In this document: piece by piece, positions 34,534 to 40,789 of the stretch
How the letters are laid out: each line of letters begins with the position of its first letter
Numbering within the stretch: the first letter of the stretch is position 1
DNA from: Mycolicibacter heraklionensis
GTDB taxonomy: Bacteria > Actinomycetota > Actinomycetes > Mycobacteriales > Mycobacteriaceae
Assembly (NCBI GenBank): GCA_001673575.1
Contig: LZME01000045.1
Coordinates: forward strand, 1 to 40,789
DNA: 40,789 bases
Direction of reading: 5' to 3'
Program-made: the position numbers and the translations under genes
Notes under the pieces: generated by a model
Seen by the model: only the letters and a program-made list of their open reading frames with translations
Database searches by the model: none
Told to the model about the DNA's origin: nothing

Positions 34534-36045
34534 TCAGCCCACGAATTGTTGCCGCAGGATCCGCTTGAGAATCTTGCCGGTCGGGTTGCGTGGAATGGCG
34601 TCGGCGAAGATCACCTTCTTCGGCACCTTGTAGCGCGCGAGCTTGGTTCCGCACTCGGCGATGATGTGTTGTTCGCTGAGTTCGCTGTTATCGGCGACGA
34701 CGATGGCGCAGGCAATCTCCCCCCACTTCTCGTCGGGCAGGCCGATTACGGCCACCTCGCTGACGCCGGGGATGCCGATCACCACGTTCTCGATCTCCGC
34801 CGGGTAGATGTTCTCGCCGCCGGAGATGATCATGTCCTTGAGGCGATCCTTGATGTACAGGTAGCCCTCCTCGTCGATCTCGCCGATGTCACCGGTGCGG
34901 AACCAGCCGTCGTCGAAGGCGCCGCGGGTGGCACCCGGGAGGTTCCAGTACTCCTTGAGCAGGAAATCGGCCTTGATCACGACTTCGCCTTCGCCGCGCT
35001 GGCTGATCACGCCATCGTCTCGACGTACCCGGACGTCGGCGAACATGCAGGCGCGTCCGGCGGAACCCACCTTGCGCAACGCGTCGTCGCCAAGCAGCAG
35101 GGTGCCGCCGCCGCACGATTCGGTGAGCGCATAACCCTGCACGACCTGCATGTTCTTGGCGGCGTACAGCTTGATCAGCGGCTCGGGCATGGGCGCGCCG
35201 CCGGTGATGAAGAAGCGGAAGTCGGGAGCGTCGAGCTCGTCGAACCCGGGAACTTGACGCATGAAGTTCAGGATTGCAGGGACCGCTCCCCCGATGGTCA
35301 CCCGCTCCTGCACGATCAGCGTCCACACCGTCGTCGGATCGAACTGCGGCATCGAGATCAGGGTGATCCCGCGCATGGCGCAGAAGATGACCGTCGTCAG
35401 CGCCGCTACGTGGAACATCGGCAGCGGAAGCAGCACCCGGTCGCCGGCGCGCACATCGACGGTGAGCGACCACGACGTTGCCGCCGAATGCACGGAATCA
35501 TGCGTGTGGACAACGCCTTTCGGACTCCCCGTGGTTCCCGAGGTGTACATGATGAACAGGTTGTCCTGGTCGCCGGACTCGTTGTCGGGTTCCTTCGCAT
35601 CCACGACTGCGAGGCGTTCTTCCAGCGAGCCGGCACCGCCCGTCACCGGCAGCCAGTCGGCGACGGTGCAGGGATGGGTGGTGCCCGCCCGCACCGCATC
35701 GGCTACTGCCGCGAACTCGGCACCGTAGATCAGCGCCTTGCTGCCGCTGTTGGACGCGATGAACTCCAGTTCCGGTGCGGCGAGGCGGGTGTTGAGGGGT
35801 ACGACAACGATTCCGATCTTGGCCGCGCCGTAGAACAGGCCGCAGAACTCGACGCTGTTGGGCATCAGCAGCGCCACCCGGTCGCCCTTGCTGAGTCCCA
35901 GCGAGATGAGCACGGCAGCACAGCGATTGGCCAACTCATTGAGCTGCGTGTAGTTCAGCCGCACCGCTGACGACGGCTCGACGTAGGCCTCTAGGCCGGG
36001 GCTGACGACGGCACGTTGTGCGAGCATGGCGCCGATGTTCTTCAT
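34534..36045 (-). CDS. fadD13: Fatty-acyl-CoA synthetase, FadD13-like
   Basis: The product is 503 residues, the same length as M. tuberculosis FadD13 (Rv3089) and very similar along its length (MKNIGAMLAQRAVVSPGLEAYVEPS). It activates long fatty acids with ATP and CoA. Motifs: P-loop YTSGTTGSPKGV, adenine site GYALTESCGGG, GWFRTGDIGEID, linker IKDRLKDMIISGGENIYPAE and catalytic lysine in NPTGKILKRIL. FadD13 is a peripheral membrane enzyme of the mymA operon. Its ATG overlaps the upstream acyltransferase stop by 4 bases, so activation and esterification are encoded together. Confidence 0.96.
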   Translation of the reverse strand: MKNIGAMLAQRAVVSPGLEAYVEPSSAVRLNYTQLNELANRCAAVLISLGLSKGDRVALLMPNSVEFCGLFYGAAKIGIVVVPLNTRLAAPELEFIASNSGSKALIYGAEFAAVADAVRAGTTHPCTVADWLPVTGGAGSLEERLAVVDAKEPDNESGDQDNLFIMYTSGTTGSPKGVVHTHDSVHSAATSWSLTVDVRAGDRVLLPLPMFHVAALTTVIFCAMRGITLISMPQFDPTTVWTLIVQERVTIGGAVPAILNFMRQVPGFDELDAPDFRFFITGGAPMPEPLIKLYAAKNMQVVQGYALTESCGGGTLLLGDDALRKVGSAGRACMFADVRVRRDDGVISQRGEGEVVIKADFLLKEYWNLPGATRGAFDDGWFRTGDIGEIDEEGYLYIKDRLKDMIISGGENIYPAEIENVVIGIPGVSEVAVIGLPDEKWGEIACAIVVADNSELSEQHIIAECGTKLARYKVPKKVIFADAIPRNPTGKILKRILRQQFVG

Positions 36046-37430
36046 GGAGTCCTCCGTGTCGTGGCCTGCAGTCGCTGGAATGACTGGTCCATCAGCCGGG
36101 CCAGTCGTAAGGGTTCGTCTACGGCCTCCGGGGCGGCGCCGATGGCGATGCGGACGGTGTCGTTGACGCTGGCGAAGGTGACGTTGAGTCCGGCGCCGGG
36201 CGGCAGGATCGGCAGGCCCAGGAACGCGACCAGTGGCGCACCGGCCAGGTAGAGCTGCTCGGCGGGGCCCTTCATGTTCGAGATCACCACGTTGGCGCTG
36301 GGCGCGTTTCCCAACCCGGGCAGGGAGTCTGACACCGCCATGCTGCCGGCCAGCAGCAGCGCGTAGACCTGACGCGAGGTCGTCTGCATGCGACGTCCCT
36401 TGTCCTTGGCCTTCTTCGTGGCGCCGTTGATCTGGCGCAGCCGCTCACCGATGTCCGCTCCGGGCGCGCCCATCGGGAGCAGTTCGGCGCTCACCTGATT
36501 GCCTCCCGCCCCGCCCGATTCATCGCGCAGCGACATGGGCATGAAGGCAACCAGCGGTCGGTCGGTGGGCGCCCCGCGCTCGCCGAGATAGGTGTGCAGG
36601 GCATCGTCGATGACGGTCATGACAACGTCGTTGATGGAGGTGTTGGTTGCCGCGGCCACCGCCTTGACGTCGGCGAGCGGCAGCCCGGTGTCGGCGTAGG
36701 AACGCGCAGCCGATTTAGCGGTGTTGTTGAACAACGTTCGTTGCGCGGTGAACGGCACCGACGCCATGCGCGGTTTCAGGTGCAGTGCCTGCACGCCGAA
36801 TTCGACGATGTCGGCTCCGATGCCGATCATGTCTGCGGGCAGCTTGGTCAGTCCCCGCAGCTGCCCCTGCAGCCGCTGGGTCTGGGAAACCCTAGGACGC
36901 CGGCGACGCACCTCGGCACCGCCCTCGGGCGCCATCCACGGGGCCGCCAGTCGCTCATCATCGGGCGAGTCGCTCATGAAGTTGCGCATCACTCGCAGCC
37001 CGCCTTCGCCGTCGATGAGGGCGTGGTGCACCTTGATCATGACAGCGAGACAGTCGTTTTCGAGGCCGTCGATGATGTAGCACTCCCACAGCGGCCGGCT
37101 GCGATCGAGCAGCCCGCTGTTGAGCGTGGAAACCAGCTCATAGAACTGCGTCATAGTGCCGGGCGCCGGCAGGTCGACCTGGCGGACGTGGTCGGCCATG
37201 TCCGGCTCGACGGTCTGCCACGCCGCAATACCGGTGCCGGACCAGGCGAGTTTGCGGGTGAAGGGCTTGACCGCCCGGCTACGCCGATAAGCGTCGAACA
37301 GCCGGGCCCCGAAGGTCGACTCCTGCCCCTGCGGTTTCTTGAAGATCGTCATGGCGGCCATGTGAAGCGGCCGATTTGGGTTCTCCAACAACAGAAAGGT
37401 CAGGTCGGTCGGGCTAATCATTCCGCTCAT
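36042..37430 (-). CDS. tgs4: Wax ester synthase/diacylglycerol acyltransferase, Tgs4-like
   Basis: The product is 462 residues. The catalytic motif HHxxxDG is HHALIDG in MIKVHHALIDGEGGLRVMRNF. Other family stretches are LLENPNRPLHMAAMTIF at the N-terminus, the conserved TSINDVVMTVIDDALHTYL and ANVVISNMKGPAEQLYLAGAPLV. It closely resembles M. tuberculosis Rv3088 (Tgs4), which also precedes fadD13. It uses acyl-CoA to make triacylglycerol or wax esters at the membrane. It overlaps both neighbours by 4 bases. Confidence 0.95.
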   Translation of the reverse strand: MSGMISPTDLTFLLLENPNRPLHMAAMTIFKKPQGQESTFGARLFDAYRRSRAVKPFTRKLAWSGTGIAAWQTVEPDMADHVRQVDLPAPGTMTQFYELVSTLNSGLLDRSRPLWECYIIDGLENDCLAVMIKVHHALIDGEGGLRVMRNFMSDSPDDERLAAPWMAPEGGAEVRRRRPRVSQTQRLQGQLRGLTKLPADMIGIGADIVEFGVQALHLKPRMASVPFTAQRTLFNNTAKSAARSYADTGLPLADVKAVAAATNTSINDVVMTVIDDALHTYLGERGAPTDRPLVAFMPMSLRDESGGAGGNQVSAELLPMGAPGADIGERLRQINGATKKAKDKGRRMQTTSRQVYALLLAGSMAVSDSLPGLGNAPSANVVISNMKGPAEQLYLAGAPLVAFLGLPILPPGAGLNVTFASVNDTVRIAIGAAPEAVDEPLRLARLMDQSFQRLQATTRRTP

Positions 37431-38839
37431 TGGGCAATCTCATTCGTTTCAGTAGCGGCAAGCAGGGCGTTGAGCTCGTCGACGAAGTGGCCGAAGAGTT
37501 CCCAGCCGTCGCCGAGGACTTCCCGGTCCGCCAGCATGCAGATGTTGGCCCGCCCGCAGTAACTCCACATCGTGACGTTGAGGCCGGTACCATCGGCGAG
37601 TTGCCCAGTGGAGAACCAATTGTCGAGCTTCCAGTTGTCCAGGTAGAGCGCGTCTTTGGGCCCGGGGACGTTGGACAGCACCAGGTTGCCGAAAAGGCCG
37701 AAGCTGCCTCCCCGGCGGTGGATCGCCTTGCGGATGAGCGTGATGCCCCAGGGTGGGACGACTTGCAACAACGCGCTGATGTCGGCCCCAGCCTCCTTGA
37801 CCGCCTTGATGTGCTCTTTCATCTCGAGATTGGACTCGCGGCTGGCCGCAAGTCGCTGCAGCGGATCGGCGATATCACTGCGGATCCAGCAGAAGTCCTG
37901 GGTGGCGAAGTTTCCCCGGCCCTCCATCCCGGTGGGCCGCTCACCGGCGAACGGGGTGGCGCCGATCAGGGGATGCTCATCGGGGTCGTAGTCCGCGCCG
38001 ATGAGGAGACGACGAACCGCACCGGCCACGCAGCTGCTGAAGACGTCGTTGATGGTGACATCCAGGGCCTTGCTGACGGTGACGAAACTGTCCAATGGGA
38101 GGCTGTCGCAGACGAAGGTCCGCCCGGCGCTGAGATTGACGTTCAGCGGTGTCTGCCTCATCATTCCGGCCGCCGGCGGTGGCGGCGCTCCGGTCGATTT
38201 GCGCTTGCGTTCCAACATGACCCGCTGCCACAGCCCGGCGGCCACCTTCGGCAGGTTGGCGATGGCGACTTCGGGAAAATCGCGGACCGCCCAACCGAGG
38301 CGGCGCAGCCACGACGGCAGCGGCGGTGGGTCGTAGGGCGGCGGCTCATCGGATTTGACACCCGGCTGCGGCTGGTAGAAGCGCTGCATCAGCCAGGACG
38401 CACCGACGCCGTCGACGTAGGCGTGGTGCACCAGCATCACGCAGGCGACCTTGCCGTCGGCGAGTCCTTCGACGACCCACATCATCCACAGCGGTCTGCT
38501 GCGGTCGAGTTGATAGGCGTAGATGTCGGCCATGAACTCGCACAGGCTCTTGTGGTCGGCCGGTGGTGGGCAGGCAACACGGCGAATGTGGTATTTCAGC
38601 TGGAAGTCTGGATCCTCAACCCAGTAGGGATGGTTGAGGCCCAGTGGCGAGTCGAGGTACTTCCACCGCAAGATCGGCATCAGGTGCAACCGGCGCGCCG
38701 CCTCGGTGCAGAACTTGTCGAAGGACCAGCCTTCGGGGTCGGTGGACGGGTCGATAATCGCCACCTTGAACGTATGCATATACGCCTTGGGTGTCTCCAT
38801 GCCGAGCATGAATGCGTCGACCCCGTTGAGCCTCTCCAT
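37427..38839 (-). CDS. Wax ester synthase/diacylglycerol acyltransferase, second copy (Rv3087-like)
   Basis: The product is 470 residues (MERLNGVDAFMLGMETPKAYMHTFKVAII). The active motif HHxxxDG is HHAYVDG in VMLVHHAYVDGVGASWLM. The fold-typical stretches VTINDVFSSCVAGAVRR and NLVLSNVPGPKDALYLDNW are present. It is clearly diverged from its downstream neighbour, so it is not a recent tandem duplicate. The closest remembered relative is Rv3087. The stop overlaps the next ATG by 4 bases, and the start shares one base with the esterase stop. Confidence 0.94.
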   Translation of the reverse strand: MERLNGVDAFMLGMETPKAYMHTFKVAIIDPSTDPEGWSFDKFCTEAARRLHLMPILRWKYLDSPLGLNHPYWVEDPDFQLKYHIRRVACPPPADHKSLCEFMADIYAYQLDRSRPLWMMWVVEGLADGKVACVMLVHHAYVDGVGASWLMQRFYQPQPGVKSDEPPPYDPPPLPSWLRRLGWAVRDFPEVAIANLPKVAAGLWQRVMLERKRKSTGAPPPPAAGMMRQTPLNVNLSAGRTFVCDSLPLDSFVTVSKALDVTINDVFSSCVAGAVRRLLIGADYDPDEHPLIGATPFAGERPTGMEGRGNFATQDFCWIRSDIADPLQRLAASRESNLEMKEHIKAVKEAGADISALLQVVPPWGITLIRKAIHRRGGSFGLFGNLVLSNVPGPKDALYLDNWKLDNWFSTGQLADGTGLNVTMWSYCGRANICMLADREVLGDGWELFGHFVDELNALLAATETNEIAQ

Positions 38840-40059
38840 TATCGCCTCCGCGCCGTCTGGTCGCCGTGCTTTCCGGTTCCGGATCGCTTGCGACCCAACC
38901 GATACGACCGATGAGCCTCATCGAGGAAGATCCCGATCGCCGTCACGGCCGCCGGGGTGCGGGCACCGTCGGTCACGTCGAACCCGTGGTGAGCACCGGG
39001 CAGCTCCAGATACCCGACGGGCGCTTGCGACGTCGCACGCAGCCTGTCCGCGAAGGCGGCCGCCTGAGCGACCGGGATGATGGTGTCGGCGGTGCCATGC
39101 ACCATCAGGAACGGCGGCGCATGCGGCCCGGTCCGCGCGATCGGCGAGGCCGCCCGGAACAGCTCGCGGTGCCGGTCGTGGCGCTTGCGTACTACGACCC
39201 GCTCAATGAAGTCCATGAACCGGCGCCGCTCCGCAGTCGACCGGTCTTCCCAGTCGTAGCGCCCATAGATGCCCACCACCGCATCCACCGACGTATCGGC
39301 GTGGGCCGGAAGATCCGCTTCCAAGCTGCGGTCGCCGGCGGTCAGACCGACCAGGGCGGCCAGGTGGCCGCCGGCCGAGGCGCCCGCAATGGCCACGAAA
39401 TCGCTGTCGCCGCAGAAGGTGTCGGCGTTGGCCCGCGCCCAGGCAACCGCGGTCTTGACATCGCTGAGGTGGCGCGGCCAGCGATTACGCGGCGACACGC
39501 GGTAATTGATCGACAGGCACACCCAGCCCCGCTCGGCGAGGTGACTCAGCAGCGCATCGCCCTGCAGCGCACGGCGGCCGTGCACCCAACCGCCGCCCGG
39601 CACGAAGATCAGCACCGGCGCCGACGTAGCGAGCGGGCCGGGCCGGCGCCAGAAGTCGAGCACCTGTTCCGGAGAGTCCCCGTAGCGCACCGATTCCCGC
39701 CACAGGTACCGACGCCGGTTCCGGCGGTAGCTCAACACCGGTGGCAGCCGGCCGGGCCGCGGCCAGTCGATGTCGAGCCGCGCGGCCGGCACGATGTCGC
39801 GCAGGGCATCCGCGCACACCTGCGCCGTGGTCGGGCTGGGCTGCTCGTCACGCGTACTTTGACGTGGCACGAACATTCCTTTGATCGCCGCGGAGGCGAT
39901 ACCGGGAGCGCGTCCCCCGACCCACAGGCCCGCTGCGACCAGGGTGCCGAACGGCGTGAGGCGCTTGCCGAGGACGGGCACGGCGGCCAGTGACTCGCTC
40001 AGTGCCATGAGGTAGTCGACCGGCCCGGTCCGCGGCTCGACATCCACGTCTGGTTCCAT
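38839..40059 (-). CDS. Esterase/lipase, alpha/beta-hydrolase-3 type (LipC/LipQ/LipM-like)
   Basis: The product is 406 residues from the ATG at 40059. The C-terminal two-thirds is a hormone-sensitive-lipase-like hydrolase. Its oxyanion motif reads PGGGWVHG rather than the classical HGGGW. The nucleophile is in AGASAGGHLAALVGL, the acid in MVHGTADTIIPV and the His in ELPGAHHGFD. The N-terminal ~130 residues contain a weakly hydrophobic stretch (FGTLVAAGLWVGGRAPGIAS) and are typical of the long mycobacterial Lip group. It could release acyl chains from the esters made by the downstream acyltransferases. It starts 25 bases after the acyl-CoA dehydrogenase gene. Confidence 0.93.
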   Translation of the reverse strand: MEPDVDVEPRTGPVDYLMALSESLAAVPVLGKRLTPFGTLVAAGLWVGGRAPGIASAAIKGMFVPRQSTRDEQPSPTTAQVCADALRDIVPAARLDIDWPRPGRLPPVLSYRRNRRRYLWRESVRYGDSPEQVLDFWRRPGPLATSAPVLIFVPGGGWVHGRRALQGDALLSHLAERGWVCLSINYRVSPRNRWPRHLSDVKTAVAWARANADTFCGDSDFVAIAGASAGGHLAALVGLTAGDRSLEADLPAHADTSVDAVVGIYGRYDWEDRSTAERRRFMDFIERVVVRKRHDRHRELFRAASPIARTGPHAPPFLMVHGTADTIIPVAQAAAFADRLRATSQAPVGYLELPGAHHGFDVTDGARTPAAVTAIGIFLDEAHRSYRLGRKRSGTGKHGDQTARRR

Positions 40060-40065
40060 CTTGCG

Positions 40066-40071
40066 CCTCCT
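40066..40071 (-). promoter_or_regulatory. Consensus ribosome binding site for the esterase gene
   Basis: AGGAGG on the minus strand lies 6 bases before the ATG at 40059. It is the strongest Shine-Dalgarno in the lipid operon and fixes the esterase start. It indicates independent initiation at this gene, whereas the three following genes start by overlap. Confidence 0.75.
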
Positions 40072-40084
40072 GTGTTCGCCCGCG

Positions 40085-40789
40085 TCAGCGCAGGAGGTGT
40101 CGGCTCATGACGACGCGCTGGATCTGGTTGGTGCCCTCATAGATCTGGGTGATCTTGGCGTCACGCATCATCCGCTCCACCGGGAAATCCGTGGTGTAAC
40201 CCGCCCCACCGAACAACTGCACCGCATCAGTAGTGACCTCCATGGCCACATCCGAGGCAAAACACTTACTGGCCGCGGAGATGAAACCCAACCCGGTCTC
40301 CCCACGCTCGGCACGCGCCGCCGCCGAATACACCATCAACCGCGCCGCCTCCAGCTTCATCGCCATATCAGCCAACATGAACTGCACACCCTGGAACGTG
40401 GCGATGTTCTTCCCAAACTGCTTGCGATCCTTGGTGTACTCAATCGCCGCATCCAACGCACCCTGCGCAATACCAACCGCCTGCGCACCAATGGTCGGAC
40501 GCGTGTGATCCAGGGTGCGCAGCGCCGTCTTAAACCCCGTGCCCGGTTCACCGATGATCCGATCCCCAGGGATACGGCAATTCTCGAAGTACAGCTCGGT
40601 GGTGGGCGAACCCTTGATCCCGAGCTTGTGCTCCTTAGGCCCGATGGTGAAGCCCTCATCATCGATATGGACCATGAACGCCGAAATCCCGTTGGCGTCC
40701 AAGTCGGGGTCGGTCACCGCCATCACCGTGTACCAACTCGACTTACCACCATTGGTGATCCAGCACTTGGACCCATTGAGGATCCAGTC
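40085..40789 (-). CDS. Acyl-CoA dehydrogenase, FadE25-like, C-terminal part (5' end outside window)
   Basis: Coding begins outside the window; the frame is open to base 40789 with [21 protein letters not shown]. About 234 residues are visible. Strong similarity to FadE25 (Rv3274c) runs through [64 protein letters not shown] and [42 protein letters not shown]. The catalytic base Glu lies in [11 protein letters not shown]. It oxidises acyl-CoA to enoyl-CoA with FAD. The 25-base gap to the esterase suggests it is the upstream gene of the lipid operon. Part of its DNA looks less GC-extreme than its neighbours. Confidence 0.95.
   Translation of the reverse strand, partial: DWILNGSKCWITNGGKSSWYTVMAVTDPDLDANGISAFMVHIDDEGFTIGPKEHKLGIKGSPTTELYFENCRIPGDRIIGEPGTGFKTALRTLDHTRPTIGAQAVGIAQGALDAAIEYTKDRKQFGKNIATFQGVQFMLADMAMKLEAARLMVYSAAARAERGETGLGFISAASKCFASDVAMEVTTDAVQLFGGAGYTTDFPVERMMRDAKITQIYEGTNQIQRVVMSRHLLR

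Noticed and set aside
36042..38839. Recent tandem duplication of WS/DGAT genes
   Set aside because: The two proteins share motifs but differ throughout, including their N-termini, so they are old paralogues.
37430..38914. 494-codon plus-strand ORF opposite the second WS/DGAT gene
   Set aside because: The minus-strand frame has the catalytic HHAYVDG motif and family-wide similarity; the plus frame is a shadow.

Overview
The window is high-GC actinobacterial DNA. Gene content and order place it in Mycobacterium sensu lato. Long stretches follow the M. tuberculosis Rv2864c-Rv2898c order: penicillin-binding lipoprotein, GNAT protein, ispG, rip1, dxr ... rlmN, cdsA, frr, pyrH ... MarR regulator, amiC, tsf, rpsB, M23 peptidase, xerC, siderophore-interacting protein, dprA, comM and yraN. 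Gene names and comparisons rest on recalled family sequences and visible motifs. No database search was run. No tRNA, rRNA, CRISPR array or insertion sequence was seen.

Layout. (1) 1-1286: a penicillin-binding lipoprotein gene split by a foldback. Bases 1-77 are a perfect inverted copy of 394-470, and the start of the transpeptidase domain lies on the opposite strand from the N-terminal part. This looks like a contig-end artefact or a true small inversion. (2) 1417-7140 (minus): GNAT protein, ispG, rip1, dxr, a VOC protein and an AraC regulator. (3) 7199-9563 (plus): a palindrome, then an MpaB/DUF2236 oxygenase-like gene, a 78-residue membrane protein and a TetR regulator, followed by a separate 84-residue membrane protein and a long hairpin. 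(4) 9660-13043 (minus): rlmN, cdsA, frr, pyrH. (5) 13173-20534 (plus): seven genes, each overlapping the next by 1 or 4 bases. They encode an ArsR regulator and a six-subunit complex related to complex I and formate hydrogenlyase, equivalent to M. tuberculosis Rv0081-Rv0087. The large subunit lacks the [NiFe]-binding cysteines, so this is a hydrogenase-related complex rather than a hydrogenase. (6) 20557-31866: MarR regulator, then amidase, tsf, rpsB, M23 peptidase, an alpha/beta hydrolase, xerC, a lactate-monooxygenase-like enzyme, siderophore-interacting protein, dprA, comM and yraN. (7) 31990-34477 (minus): cytochrome c oxidase subunit I and a protein joining a GyrA-like helical segment to a GNAT domain. 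(8) 34534-40789 (minus): a lipid operon with an acyl-CoA dehydrogenase (cut by the window edge), an esterase, two WS/DGAT acyltransferases and a FadD13-like acyl-CoA synthetase.

How the parts work together. Dxr and IspG act in the non-mevalonate isoprenoid pathway, with the intramembrane protease Rip1 between them. Frr, Tsf and RpsB serve translation, PyrH serves pyrimidine synthesis and CdsA phospholipid synthesis. The region 5 operon should build a membrane ion- or proton-translocating complex, but its electron donor and acceptor are not evident. The region 8 operon can activate fatty acids, esterify them into wax esters or triacylglycerol, and hydrolyse or oxidise lipids. It resembles a rearranged mymA operon (Rv3083-Rv3089) lacking the monooxygenase and dehydrogenase genes. 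Compact palindromes precede the ArsR, MarR and DUF2236/TetR units and are the best operator candidates.
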